The notes beneath the pieces are model-generated. The model did no database searches. It was not told the origin of the DNA and was given only the letters and a program-made list of their open reading frames with translations. A DNA stretch of 64,000 bases from Rahnella rivi (GTDB taxonomy: Bacteria; Pseudomonadota; Gammaproteobacteria; Enterobacterales; Enterobacteriaceae). The stretch's first letter is position 1. The number at the start of each line of letters is the position of its first letter. This document shows positions 35,093 through 44,205 of this stretch, one piece after another. The position numbers and the translations under genes were made by a program. The DNA is taken from the NCBI RefSeq assembly GCF_019049655.1, contig NZ_JAFMOX010000057.1, forward strand, positions 1 through 64,000. Direction: 5' to 3'.

Positions 35093-37342
35093 ATGAAGAA
35101 ATTATCTTTATTTACGCTGGCAGCAATCACATTCTGCCCGCTGATGAGCAGTCATGTTATTGCCGCAGAAAGCCTGCTATTGCCAGATTTAGGCAGTGCT
35201 GAAACGGTAAAGAATAACGCTTCTGCAGAAGATCTTTCTGCGCAGACAAATAACGGTTTTGCAGCTAAAACAGCGCAAACCGCTGTGAGCGAAGCACAAC
35301 AGAATTTTGAAAATTTAACGCCGGAAGGGATGAAGTCTCAGGCCTATCAATATGGCAAAAGTGTTGCTACAAGCGCCGCACAGAATCAGATTGAAAAAAC
35401 GCTGTCGCCTTATGGCCATGTCAGTACCCAAATCAGTCTCAATGACGACGGAAGTTTAGACGGGTCATCGCTGGATTATCTGATCCCCTGGTATGAAGGT
35501 GAGAGCAATTTAATTTTTACCCAATTCTCTGCTCACAATACCGATGATCGTACCATTGCTAACTTCGGGGCAGGGTTACGCCATAACCTGAATAAAGACT
35601 GGCTGGTGGGCGTCAATGCCTTTTACGATTACGACCTGACCCGAAATCATCGCCGTTACGGCGTAGGTGCTGAAGCCTGGACTAACTACCTGAAGTTTAG
35701 CGGCAACTATTATATTCCGCTGTCTTCATGGAAAAATTCGCCAGACCTGGAAGATTACGAAGAGCGCCCATCCAGAGGGTGGGACGTTCGTGCGCAGGCT
35801 TATTTACCGGCATACCCGCAGCTGGGCTCGTCGGTCATCTATGAAAAGTATTACGGCGAACAGGTTGCGCTGTTTGGGACTGACAGTTTACAGAAAAACC
35901 CGTCGGCAGTGACGTTGGGAGTGGATTACACCCCGGTACCGATGATCACCATGGGGCTGGGCTATAAAAAGGGTAACTCTGATAACACCGAACTGACTGC
36001 CAACGTGGCGCTGGATTACCGCATCGGTGTGCCGATGGCGCAACAACTGGACCCTTCAGCCGTCGCCGATATGCGCAGCCTGGCGGGAAGTCGCATGGAT
36101 TTCGTCGATCGTAATAATCATATTGTGCTCGAGTACCGCGAGAAAAAGGATCTGGATGTCGGCCTTTACCTGAAACCGACCGGCACGCCCGCGCAATGTA
36201 TTCTTTCTGATGCGCCGGATGAAGCTCAGGCTTATGAGGGGTGTCACTGGACAGTTAACGCCACCATTACGTCGCATCTGAAAATTAAAGACGCGCAGTG
36301 GGTTCCGCTCGGCGGTTTCTCTGCGGAAAGCAAGCTGGCCTTACCGGCCTTGTCTCCACAGCAAAATATCAGCGCCGGTCAGAACAACCACTGGACGCTG
36401 ACGTTCCCTGCATGGGTTGATTCCGCCGATCCTGAGGCCAACAAATACGCGCTGGCGGTGATGCTGGTTGATGATAAAGGGCACGCGAAGCAATCCAATA
36501 TCGTCAACATTGAAGTGTCTGAAGCGCCTGTTAATTATCAGCTGGTGATTAACGATGCCGGTGAAGAGAAAAAAGCCATCAAGGTGTTATCTAACGGTAA
36601 TGATGTCGTCACCCTGCATTCAAGCGGCAGTAAAGTTGCCGGGCTGGCGGGTGAAACCACGGCTCTGGCGGCTGAAAGTCTGAATATGACATTCCATGCT
36701 TACAAGATGGAAGATAAAAGCCACGCTCAGGAAGTTGAGATTCACGCGTCGAAAAGTGACTGTGAAACGCATACGCAATGTCTGTTTTATGAACAAAAAC
36801 CGGAGCGGGGCGAGGCGGTGATCGGCAGTACAATGAGCGGTGTTTACTCTGTCATTGCCAAACCAGAAAATAAAGCGTCACAGAAAACCAATGCGGTTGT
36901 TATTGATTTCACCCCTGCGGATAAAATGATTTATACCGCTATCGTCGATAAAGAAAATCCGACAGTGAATTTAACGGCTACGAAGGGTAATAAATTACAG
37001 TTAGGCCATGAATATGAATTTAAAGTGGCCTACGACAGTAATAATAACGGGCAATGGGATGCCAGTGACCGTGAGACAGTAACAGAAGAAAATAAAACGC
37101 CGATCATCTCTTTGATGAATTACCGCTGGCAATTCACCAAAAATAGCGCGAACGGTACGCCGGGTGGGTTTGCCACTCCTGCGACGGATAATCACAATAT
37201 TATCCTGCCGAAAACCAATGCTGAAGCCAGCACCGTATTTTCCGCTGCCGGACCAGACGGGGTCCAGGGATATGAATTAAGAGTTGACTATCAGTTGACT
37301 CAAACAGGAATACAGACTGTTAAAACGATGAATAAGAAATAA
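35093..37342 (+). CDS. Inverse autotransporter (invasin/intimin/SinH type) outer-membrane protein
   Basis: 749 residues. It has a Sec signal peptide (MKKLSLFTLAAITFCPLMSS, cleavage near VIAA-ES), an alpha-helical leader, then an inverse-autotransporter barrel at about 70-320 with the typical LDYLIPWYEGESNLIF, GAGLRHNLNKDWLVGVNAFYDYD and WTNYLKFSGNYYIPLS blocks. The barrel should place the C-terminal part outside the cell. That part (about 330-749) has Ig-like regions and ends in a domain (about 660-749, GHEYEFKVAYDSNNNGQWD...GPDGVQGYELRVDY) that recurs in the next gene. It is much shorter than invasin-like giants. The ATG at 35093 is chosen because the signal peptide starts there. SinI-like genes follow. 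Confidence 0.92.
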   Translation: MKKLSLFTLAAITFCPLMSSHVIAAESLLLPDLGSAETVKNNASAEDLSAQTNNGFAAKTAQTAVSEAQQNFENLTPEGMKSQAYQYGKSVATSAAQNQIEKTLSPYGHVSTQISLNDDGSLDGSSLDYLIPWYEGESNLIFTQFSAHNTDDRTIANFGAGLRHNLNKDWLVGVNAFYDYDLTRNHRRYGVGAEAWTNYLKFSGNYYIPLSSWKNSPDLEDYEERPSRGWDVRAQAYLPAYPQLGSSVIYEKYYGEQVALFGTDSLQKNPSAVTLGVDYTPVPMITMGLGYKKGNSDNTELTANVALDYRIGVPMAQQLDPSAVADMRSLAGSRMDFVDRNNHIVLEYREKKDLDVGLYLKPTGTPAQCILSDAPDEAQAYEGCHWTVNATITSHLKIKDAQWVPLGGFSAESKLALPALSPQQNISAGQNNHWTLTFPAWVDSADPEANKYALAVMLVDDKGHAKQSNIVNIEVSEAPVNYQLVINDAGEEKKAIKVLSNGNDVVTLHSSGSKVAGLAGETTALAAESLNMTFHAYKMEDKSHAQEVEIHASKSDCETHTQCLFYEQKPERGEAVIGSTMSGVYSVIAKPENKASQKTNAVVIDFTPADKMIYTAIVDKENPTVNLTATKGNKLQLGHEYEFKVAYDSNNNGQWDASDRETVTEENKTPIISLMNYRWQFTKNSANGTPGGFATPATDNHNIILPKTNAEASTVFSAAGPDGVQGYELRVDYQLTQTGIQTVKTMNKK

Positions 37343-37401
37343 TATTTCCTATCGCGATTTGACATTAACTCACCCATTTTACTTTAATGAGATATGATCC
37401 A

Positions 37402-38292
37402 ATGAAAACGTTTAACAAAACACTTCTTGCCACATTATTAATTGCCAGCTGTGCGCCAATGGCTTTTGCTGATACAACAGCCAGTGCCGGTACAATTGAA
37501 GGTAGCTCTCCCATTATATACGGAACAGGTGCAGGCGCAGCGGCGCATACCGTGACATTTGCTAACGGGCATGAAAGTGGTTCTGTCAACGCAATGTCGC
37601 CGGGAGATAAAATTACCCTCAGCTATATTTTGAAAGATAATGAAGGTGATGCTGATGACAGTATAAAAACCATTACGTGGTTTACCACCTCGGATGGCCA
37701 TGGTGCTGATAAAAAAATCATCAGTGGCGCTGCCGGTAAGGAAACGTACACCCTGCAGCAGGCGGACGCCGGGCTTTATCTGGGGGCAACCATTGATGAA
37801 GCCACTCTTACCGGGAGTCCTAAAGGGGGTCAGCGGATCACCATAAATGATGTCAGTACCAACGACGCGACGGACAATATTCCGGACGGTCCGGTAGTAG
37901 GCGGCACGGTGGCAACCATGATTGTGGATACCACATCACCAGATGATAACCTGATCGGTAAATCGAGCAGCAGTCTGATTCTGGGCCATACGTATCAGTT
38001 CAAAATCTGGTATGACACCAACGGTAACAAGGTCTGGGATGCGGGCGAACTGGATGCGTCATCCAACTACAGCTATAACTGGATCTTCGACGGCACCTCA
38101 GCGACCACGGGTACGGCGGGCGGTAAAGCCGTCAGTTCAACCGATAACAAGGATCTGAAACTGCCGTTGACTAACACCGAAGCGAAATCTGTCTACGCCA
38201 ATGCGGGTGCTGACGGTATCCAGGGTTACCAGCTGCAGGTAGATTATACCGCTAAAGTTAAAGCAGTATTGAAATCCGTTAAACGCAAATAA
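37402..38292 (+). CDS. Secreted SinI-like protein sharing domains with its neighbours
   Basis: 296 residues with a clear signal peptide (MKTFNKTLLATLLIASC, cleavage near AFAD). The N-terminal domain (about 25-180) resembles the start of the next gene's product: G.I.G..P..Y, LSY..KDNEGD, TLTG.P and a NIPDGP end. The C-terminal domain (about 195-285, GHTYQFKIWYDTNGNKVWDAG, GADGIQGYQLQVDY) resembles the tip of the inverse autotransporter. It follows that gene by 59 bp and is probably co-transcribed. Proteins of this kind follow SinH-type invasins in Salmonella (sinI). Its place of action, periplasm or surface, cannot be told from the sequence. The start at 37402 is fixed by the signal peptide. 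Confidence 0.8.
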   Translation: MKTFNKTLLATLLIASCAPMAFADTTASAGTIEGSSPIIYGTGAGAAAHTVTFANGHESGSVNAMSPGDKITLSYILKDNEGDADDSIKTITWFTTSDGHGADKKIISGAAGKETYTLQQADAGLYLGATIDEATLTGSPKGGQRITINDVSTNDATDNIPDGPVVGGTVATMIVDTTSPDDNLIGKSSSSLILGHTYQFKIWYDTNGNKVWDAGELDASSNYSYNWIFDGTSATTGTAGGKAVSSTDNKDLKLPLTNTEAKSVYANAGADGIQGYQLQVDYTAKVKAVLKSVKRK

Positions 38293-38304
38293 TAATCCGT
38301 AATA

Positions 38305-38342
38305 TTAATTAACCTGGGCGCTCTGGCGCTCAGGTTAATTAA
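38305..38342. terminator. Bidirectional-looking terminator hairpin
   Basis: TTAATTAACCTG (38305-38316) pairs exactly with CAGGTTAATTAA (38331-38342). The A/T-rich stem base gives a short T-tract in either orientation. It lies 12 bases after the SinI-like gene. Confidence 0.75.
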
Positions 38343-38385
38343 TCCGTGTGATGTAAATTGCCATACCTTAAAGCATGGTGACGTG

Positions 38386-39465
38386 ATGAAAAGTAAATTT
38401 AAAAACAAGGCACGGATAGCGTTGTTTATAGCACTCCTGATCAATACACCCTTTCTGGTTAATGCCAATGAAATGACCGGTCGGACAGGGGCAGTATCAG
38501 GAACTCCACCTGTTCTATATAACAAGGATAACAAATCCGGGCATGTCGACGTCGTCAGAAAAAGAGGCGGCATTGAGGATGACGACCAGCTCGATATTAA
38601 TGACAGTTTGTCCCTCGCGTGGCGATTTTTTGACGGTGAGGGGGATGAGGAAATAACACTTCCCTCCGTAGAGTGGATTTGTACCGACACCAATAATAGC
38701 CGGCACGTCCTTGCGACGGGTACTCTGGAATATATTATTTCTCCAAATGATAAAGCCTGTACTATCGGGGTCAATCTCACGCCGAAAACATTGACCGGCG
38801 CGCCTCAGGAAAATACGGCGATCGAAATCGCGGATATCAGCACGTATATTGATAATGATTCTATTCCTGACGGACCGGTAAATCCGCACTCCATTAATAT
38901 GACGGATTACACTGTCGCGCCGAATAACGCCACCGCCAGAATGACCGTTCCCGCCAATGCGAAACTGACGACGGCTTTTTCGGGAGCAGAGGTGCAGTTA
39001 GAAACAGATAACATTCCTGATGAAGTAACCTGGAGCAGCAGCAATGATGCTGTTGCGACGGTGTCTGATACCGGTTTAGTGACCTTTAAAGGGAAGGGGG
39101 CGGTGAAAATCACTGCGCGTCATAATGAACAGAGTGTCTCTATGACCCTTAATCCTCAGTTGTTCTTTGTCATGGGTTCGACAAATAAGACGTGGGATGA
39201 CGCAAAAACGGAGTGCGAAGGTATGGGCGGACGTTTGCCTACGATCAGCGAGCTGAGCGACGGAACAAACATTCGTAACGTTCCGGGTAATGGATTATGG
39301 GAAGAGTGGGGGCAAAGTATTCTGGATGTCCGACATACTGGCGTTGTGTTCTGGTCTTCATCGTCTAACGGTGTCGACAGTTATTCATACGCTTATCTTT
39401 CGGATGGGCACATCAGCTCAAACAGATCTAGTGTTACGGAGGGCTTTGCCTGCATCCTGAACTGA
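38386..39465 (+). CDS. Secreted Ig-like (Big_2) and C-type-lectin-like protein
   Basis: 359 residues with a signal peptide (hydrophobic core IALFIALLINTPFLV, cleavage near VNA-NE). The N-terminal domain is homologous to that of the preceding gene (TLTGAPQENTAIEIADIST, SIPDGP). A Big_2 immunoglobulin-like domain follows at about 180-258 (VTWSSSNDAVATVSDTGLVTFKGKG, of which WSSSNDAVATVSDTGLVT is diagnostic). The C-terminal part (about 262-359) resembles the lectin-like adhesion tip of invasin/intimin: TWDDAKTECEGMGGRLPT...VFWSSSS...GFACIL, with two cysteines. So an adhesin-like tip is encoded without its own barrel. The ATG at 38386 is preferred to the adjoining GTG. Confidence 0.8.
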   Translation: MKSKFKNKARIALFIALLINTPFLVNANEMTGRTGAVSGTPPVLYNKDNKSGHVDVVRKRGGIEDDDQLDINDSLSLAWRFFDGEGDEEITLPSVEWICTDTNNSRHVLATGTLEYIISPNDKACTIGVNLTPKTLTGAPQENTAIEIADISTYIDNDSIPDGPVNPHSINMTDYTVAPNNATARMTVPANAKLTTAFSGAEVQLETDNIPDEVTWSSSNDAVATVSDTGLVTFKGKGAVKITARHNEQSVSMTLNPQLFFVMGSTNKTWDDAKTECEGMGGRLPTISELSDGTNIRNVPGNGLWEEWGQSILDVRHTGVVFWSSSSNGVDSYSYAYLSDGHISSNRSSVTEGFACILN

Positions 39466-39508
39466 AAACGGTTCTGGCTACCGTCAATATGAAAGAAAAA
39501 TACGCGGC

Positions 39509-39514
39509 TATAAT
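39509..39514 (+). promoter_or_regulatory. Likely -10 element before the IprA-like gene
   Basis: A perfect TATAAT lies 39 bp before the start codon at 39553. No good -35 hexamer is apparent, so promoter strength is uncertain. Confidence 0.45.
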
Positions 39515-39552
39515 AAGAGGCAGGTTGATTTTCACTGTTTAAGAGTAAATCT

Positions 39553-40206
39553 ATGACACGCCCAAAATCTGAAAACCTTATTGTAGCCGCGCCGGTGAAG
39601 CCCGCAGAGTCCATCAGTAAACTGATAAATTCTCTCTCGGGCCTGTCCCGGCCTCTGGCGGCAACCCGTGGACGCGAGGGGATAAAGCTCATTGATGAGC
39701 ATTCAGAATTCATCGTAATTCTGATTTTAGAAGGCAGCATTGAGATCTGGCGTAATCGTGATGAACTTCTGGTCGCCACCTCTTATGCCCCGGCGATCAT
39801 CGGGCTGCAAGGTTCTGAATTCCGCTATCAGACACACACCTTCACGCCGCAACCGGCAAGTAAGATTGCCTGGTTATCACGCCAGGCGGCGCTGGATGCC
39901 ATCAAAGCGCATGATCTGATGGAAGACATGATCACTTATCAGTCGTATATGAACGACCAGCAGACGTATCGCGACTTTCTGATGATCAACAGCTCCAGTT
40001 ATGAAATTATCTGCCGGCTATTGACCGAGATTTCTGAACGTCCTGATTTCCACGAGATTCGTGTTGAACAATACATTCTGACACGCACGCGGCTGGCGCG
40101 AAGCGGTGTGATGAAAATGCTTGCTGACCTGCGTTTCGGCGGATTCATCGAAATGGAAAAAGGAAAACTGTTGCGTATCAATCTCCCATTCCCTAAAAAT
40201 TACTAA
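39553..40206 (+). CDS. IprA/YaiV-like winged-helix regulator
   Basis: 217 residues with a Crp-like layout: an N-terminal cyclic-nucleotide-binding-like beta-roll (FIVILILEGSIEIWR, APAIIGLQG) and a C-terminal winged helix (YILTRTRLARSGVMKMLADLR, core RTRLARSGVMKMLADL, then GGFIEMEKGKLLRIN). It resembles E. coli IprA (YaiV), reported as a regulator affecting peroxide resistance, including the end IEMxKGKLxxIN. Several such paralogues occur in enterobacteria. The ribosome site AAGAG precedes the ATG. The M24-like gene starts 53 bp downstream on the same strand. Confidence 0.8.
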   Translation: MTRPKSENLIVAAPVKPAESISKLINSLSGLSRPLAATRGREGIKLIDEHSEFIVILILEGSIEIWRNRDELLVATSYAPAIIGLQGSEFRYQTHTFTPQPASKIAWLSRQAALDAIKAHDLMEDMITYQSYMNDQQTYRDFLMINSSSYEIICRLLTEISERPDFHEIRVEQYILTRTRLARSGVMKMLADLRFGGFIEMEKGKLLRINLPFPKNY

Positions 40207-40259
40207 AATCCGCGTTGAGGAAGCGGAATCGCCTGCACGCTCGTTTATGGAGAATGACA

Positions 40260-41660
40260 ATGAACCCGTCCCAACAACGTTTTGCACTCACCACCGTCCC
40301 GCCACCGAAAACCTTTCCCCACGTGAGCACGCCCGTTATCAGCGATAAGGTCATGGCGCTGCGTCTGAAGAACATTGTGACGGCTATGCATCAGCACAAG
40401 TTCGATGCGCTGGTGATTTACGCCGATAAAGAGCATGGCGGAAATTTTGAATACCTTGCGGGCTTTATTCCCCGTTTTGAAGAAGCGCTGCTGATGGTGA
40501 CCGCTGACGGTCAGCTCAGCTATGTGATGGGCAATGAGAACCTCAAACTGGTGCCCCATGCGCGAAACACAGGTAAATGCCTGCATGCTCCGGCCTTCTC
40601 GCTGCCGAATCAACCGATGGATAACGATGCACCGCTGACAGAGGTTTTGGCCGATGCGGGGCTGACGCGCGCAAGCCGGATTGGCGTCGTCGGCTGGAAG
40701 TTGTTCACCAGCACGCTTCACGATATGCAGTATCAGTTTGACGTACCGGCTTTCATTCTTGACGCGATTATTGATACGGCTGGCGAGCGGAAAAACGTGA
40801 TCAATGCGACCGCGCTGTTCATCTCGCCCGCGCACGGCGTGCGTCGTTTAAATACGGCCAGTGAAATCGCTTTTTATGAGTTCGGTGCCAATCTGGCATC
40901 CACCAACATATTGGCCGCGCTGGATAACATTGCGCCGGGTAAAACGGAAAGACAGATAGGTCAGTTACTGGCTGCTGACGGGCAACCGGGCAACGTGGTG
41001 ATGATTGCCGCCACCGGCGATCGTTTCGCTAATGCCTGTTTATATCCCACAGACAAAGTGATCCAACGCGGCGACAAATTCTCGCTGACCGTTGGGTTCA
41101 AGGGCGGGCTGACCAGCCGTTCAGCGTATGTTGTGGCGGCAGAAAATGAACTGGCGCCTGACGTGGCCGACTATCTGCCGGCGCTTGCGATCCCTTATTA
41201 TCGTGCGGTCACCACCTGGCTGGAAACGCTCCGGCCCGGCCTGACGGGCGGTGAGCTTTATCAGACCATCGAAAACGTCATGCCGAAGGCGCAGTGGCAC
41301 TGGCATCTTAATCCGGGGCATCTGGTGGCCGATGAAGAGTGGCTCTGCTCGCCAGTCTATGCCAACTCGCCGATAGCACTTGAGAGCGGCATGATATTTC
41401 AGATCGACATCATTCCTTCGCTGCATGGCTACGGCGGGTGCAGCATTGAAGACACGGTCGCACTGGCGGATGCGGCATTGAGACATGAGTTGCAAAGCCT
41501 CTTCCCGGAGGTCTGGCAACGCATGGAAACCCGCAAAGCCTATCTGCGGGATGTGCTGAACATCAGCGTGTCAGAGGATGTCATTCTTCTCTCTAACACG
41601 GTGGGATATCTGCGTCCGTTCCTGCTGGATAAAGGCAGGGCGTTGGTGCGTCAGCCCTGA
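40260..41660 (+). CDS. M24-family (creatinase/aminopeptidase P-like) protein, probably without peptidase activity
   Basis: 466 residues. The N-terminal creatinase-like domain (about 1-190) is followed by a pita-bread domain (about 200-460). In active M24 enzymes the first two metal ligands are Asp residues; here the matching segment reads GDKFSLTVGFKGGLTSRSAYV, with Thr and Ser at those positions. The GHLVADEE His and the SIEDT Glu remain. It may bind rather than hydrolyse substrates. The ATG at 40260 has GGAG seven bases upstream, better than the nearby ATG at 40254. It lies 53 bp after the IprA-like regulator and may share its transcript. Confidence 0.8.
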   Translation: MNPSQQRFALTTVPPPKTFPHVSTPVISDKVMALRLKNIVTAMHQHKFDALVIYADKEHGGNFEYLAGFIPRFEEALLMVTADGQLSYVMGNENLKLVPHARNTGKCLHAPAFSLPNQPMDNDAPLTEVLADAGLTRASRIGVVGWKLFTSTLHDMQYQFDVPAFILDAIIDTAGERKNVINATALFISPAHGVRRLNTASEIAFYEFGANLASTNILAALDNIAPGKTERQIGQLLAADGQPGNVVMIAATGDRFANACLYPTDKVIQRGDKFSLTVGFKGGLTSRSAYVVAAENELAPDVADYLPALAIPYYRAVTTWLETLRPGLTGGELYQTIENVMPKAQWHWHLNPGHLVADEEWLCSPVYANSPIALESGMIFQIDIIPSLHGYGGCSIEDTVALADAALRHELQSLFPEVWQRMETRKAYLRDVLNISVSEDVILLSNTVGYLRPFLLDKGRALVRQP

Positions 41661-41951
41661 ACATATCGCCAGCGCCTCGTGTGGCTGGCGAATAATACCG
41701 CTGTTATTTTCGTTATCCTCCCCGATATTCCAGAAAACGCCTCTCCCGAATGATTATTACAAAATTGTCATCAATTTGACATTAAGCTGTTAGCCACCAG
41801 CAGGTAAACTCTGTGTTATTCAAAAAATATGAACCGATGTCATCACGTCATCTGTTTAAATAAACTCAGACGCCGGGTGTGTTAATAATTCACCCTCGCG
41901 GATAATTAAGCCATTGTCAGAGATAACCTCAAAATCAAAAAGGATGAACGC

Positions 41952-42362
41952 ATGTATAAAAGTAAATTGTTATTGGCCGGTATTATTCTGAATGCTCTTT
42001 ATATGACATCTGCCGTTGCAGCGAACCCTCTCAGCGTTCATGTTTTAAACTTACAAAGCGGGCTGCCGTCAGCCGGTGTAAGCGTCTCTCTCGACAAGCA
42101 GGAAGGGGATAAATGGGTGCATCTGAGTAATGGTGTGACCAATGAGCAGGGGCGTATTCCTTCTCTTTACCCGGATGAAAAAGTGATCGAAAAAGGGAAT
42201 TATCGCGTGACGTTCAAAACCGGAGAATGGTTTGAAAAACACCACACGCCGACCTTCTTCCCGGAGATCCCAATTATTTTTAAAGCGGATGGTTCAGTGC
42301 CGCATTATCATATTCCTTTGCTGATTAGCCCTTATGGTTTCTCAAGCTATCGCGGAAATTAA
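41952..42362 (+). CDS. hiuH: Periplasmic 5-hydroxyisourate hydrolase (transthyretin-like)
   Basis: 136 residues with a signal peptide (cleavage near AVAA-NP). It hydrolyses 5-hydroxyisourate in the urate degradation route. Family marks are SVHVLNLQSGLPSAGV near the mature N-terminus, TNEQGRI in the middle and the C-terminal HYHIPLLISPYGFSSYRG; it ends YRGN where most members end YRGS. AAGGATG precedes the ATG. No other purine-degradation gene is nearby. A strong terminator follows, so it is monocistronic. Confidence 0.95.
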   Translation: MYKSKLLLAGIILNALYMTSAVAANPLSVHVLNLQSGLPSAGVSVSLDKQEGDKWVHLSNGVTNEQGRIPSLYPDEKVIEKGNYRVTFKTGEWFEKHHTPTFFPEIPIIFKADGSVPHYHIPLLISPYGFSSYRGN

Positions 42363-42422
42363 TAACGGTTTTTAAACCATCAGTTATCCCATTAAAAATA
42401 CAATGTGTATTTTCTATTCTTT

Positions 42423-42447
42423 AACCGTCCTCTGAGGACGGTTTTTT
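42423..42447 (+). terminator. Intrinsic terminator of hiuH
   Basis: AACCGTCCTC (42423-42432) pairs with GAGGACGGTT (42434-42443) and runs into TTTTTT. It is about 60 bases after the stop codon. Confidence 0.92.
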
Positions 42448-42800
42448 ATTGCGGGGTATAATAGCTCCCGCCCGGTTTGCCGATTGCAGCCCGAATCCCG
42501 CAGCAGACAGCGTGGGAGCGCCTGCTCACATTTCGTTTTTTCAAAATAGCGCCTGACACCACCCAGATCTGCCTGCGGATTACGCTTTGCTCAGATTTGA
42601 GTCAAATCAATAAACGCGCAGGTATTGTTGCGAAGGCGGGATCGGAACGATAACTTCCCTGTTAGCGAGGTTTGATGAGATATTTATTATTTTAATGACT
42701 TCCAGTTATTCCGTTCATTTTCGGGTCGGCGGTTACCCGGTTTTGTAGGATAATGATGTACGGTTTACGGGAAACAACGCTTTAATAACAGGGTGATGGG
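42448..42800. promoter_or_regulatory. Upstream region of the luxI-type gene
   Basis: 350 bp without a gene. I found no convincing lux box here, unlike the region upstream of the luxR-type gene. The sequence just before the start (AGGGTGATGGG) provides the ribosome site. Confidence 0.5.
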
Positions 42801-43421
42801 ATGCTTGAACTGTTTGACGTGAGCTATGAAGAGCTCAGAATGACCAGAGTAGATGAACTTTACCGTCTAAGAAAAACAACTTTCAGTGATCGTTTGGGAT
42901 GGGAAGTTGTTTGCCAACAAGATATGGAATTTGATGAGTTCGATAATGACTCAACACGCTATATTCTCGGGCTGTATAAGGGGAAACTCATTTGCAGCGT
43001 GCGCTTTACCCCTCTCGACCAGCCAAACATGATAACTCATACGTTTCGTGCGTGTTTTGATTCGATCCCACTTCCTTCTGCGGGCGTTGAGTCGAGCCGT
43101 TTTTTTGTCGACAAATTGCGGGCCAGGGAGCTTCTCGGCGAACGTTATCCTGTGAGTCAGGTACTTTTCCTTGCCATGATAAACTGGGCTCAGGACAACG
43201 GACATACCGGTATTTACACCATCGTAAGCCGTGCCATGTTGACGATATTGAAGCGCTCAGGCTGGCAAATACAGACACTTAAAGAGGCATTTCTTAGCGA
43301 GCGGGAACGCATCTATCTGATCTATCTTCCTGCCGGAGAGGACGATCAGCGGATCATGGCCAGAGGACTCAACGGCCAAACAGCCTCTGTGTTTACCTGG
43401 CCGCTGACGCTGCCGGTATAA
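42801..43421 (+). CDS. Acyl-homoserine-lactone synthase, LuxI family (EsaI/YenI-like)
   Basis: 206 residues. It makes the quorum-sensing signal from S-adenosylmethionine and an acyl carrier protein. The conserved residues of the family are present: Arg and Phe in LRKTTFSDRLGWEV, Asp residues in FDEFDNDSTRYI, Arg in VESSRFFVDK, and the later LFLAMINWAQDNG block. It overlaps the convergent luxR-type gene by 29 bases, the standard arrangement of EsaI/EsaR and related enterobacterial pairs. The acyl-chain length cannot be read reliably. Confidence 0.95.
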   Translation: MLELFDVSYEELRMTRVDELYRLRKTTFSDRLGWEVVCQQDMEFDEFDNDSTRYILGLYKGKLICSVRFTPLDQPNMITHTFRACFDSIPLPSAGVESSRFFVDKLRARELLGERYPVSQVLFLAMINWAQDNGHTGIYTIVSRAMLTILKRSGWQIQTLKEAFLSERERIYLIYLPAGEDDQRIMARGLNGQTASVFTWPLTLPV

Positions 43422-44142
43422 TCAGCTCCAGTTCAACGCCCAGCCTGATTGCCTGGCGGGCGTTACTGACACCCAGCTTAGCAACGACATTTCCCATATG
43501 AAATTTTATCGTGCTGACTGAAACGCCGATAATCGTCGCAATCTCTGCATAGGTCTTCCCCATACTGGCCCAGTAAAGCACCTCATTTTCACGGATGGTG
43601 AAAATGTTATTTTCCTTTCTTGCCGTAATTTGACGCCCGCGGGCTGATAAACCGCCAACAAGCCGATACATCTGTTCATTAATATCGATGAGAAGCATCT
43701 GCAGGTTCCCACGTTCAGACGTTAGTCGCTCTTCCAACTCTTGCTGGCTGTGGTCGGCAATGATGATAGACAGCAATGCCAGGTTTCCCATCTGATCATG
43801 CAGCACAAAGGTATAGCCATTGAGAATGTTGTACTGTCTTGAAAGTGTGAAGATTTTTGTAAATTTCAGGTCAGACATGAGCGTGATATTTTCATCCCAC
43901 GCAAAGGGAGAGGTTCTTTTGAATGCGGTGAGTATTACCGGGTCGGTAAGCTGAAAGTTGTTGGCCCGATAGAGATTGACCCACTCATCAGGATAACTTG
44001 AGATGATAAGGACTTCCGCAGGGTTTTTTTTCCTCACAACTGTATAAGCGTAGTCGGGGCTGCCAAGCGGAGACAGTTTCCGCTCGATATAATCTTTCAA
44101 TGTTTCAGTGATCGTGTGATTTTGTTCAAAAGCACTAAACAT
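43393..44142 (-). CDS. Quorum-sensing regulator, LuxR family (EsaR/YenR-like)
   Basis: 249 residues. The N-terminal autoinducer-binding domain (about 15-165) carries the conserved aromatic set (WVNLYRANNFQLTDPVILTA, FAWDE) and the C-terminal GerE-type HTH carries TIRENEVLYWASMGKTYAEIA then VSVSTIKFHMGNVVAKLGV (key stretch VSVSTIKFHMGNVVAKL). It is convergent and overlapping with the luxI gene. A well-formed lux box lies 40 bp upstream of its start and overlaps a TATAGAT sequence that could be its -10. That is how repressor-type regulators such as EsaR, which bind DNA without the signal, control themselves; which type this is remains inference. Confidence 0.95.
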   Translation of the reverse strand: MFSAFEQNHTITETLKDYIERKLSPLGSPDYAYTVVRKKNPAEVLIISSYPDEWVNLYRANNFQLTDPVILTAFKRTSPFAWDENITLMSDLKFTKIFTLSRQYNILNGYTFVLHDQMGNLALLSIIIADHSQQELEERLTSERGNLQMLLIDINEQMYRLVGGLSARGRQITARKENNIFTIRENEVLYWASMGKTYAEIATIIGVSVSTIKFHMGNVVAKLGVSNARQAIRLGVELELIIPAASAAR

Positions 44143-44181
44143 ACTGACTCCCTGAGGGGCTGCTTATCCCTTAATGCCGAC

Positions 44182-44201
44182 ATCTATACTTAAGTACAGG
44201 T
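44182..44201 (-). promoter_or_regulatory. lux box upstream of the luxR-type gene
   Basis: Read on the minus strand: ACCTGTACTTAAGTATAGAT, with half-sites CTGTAC and GTATAG around TTAA. It fits the 20-bp lux box form. It overlaps a possible -10 (TATAGAT), which would favour repression. Confidence 0.75.
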
Positions 44202-44205
44202 TTTT

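Noticed and set aside
42448..42800. lux box before the luxI-type gene
   Set aside because: No segment with both half-sites in proper spacing was found.
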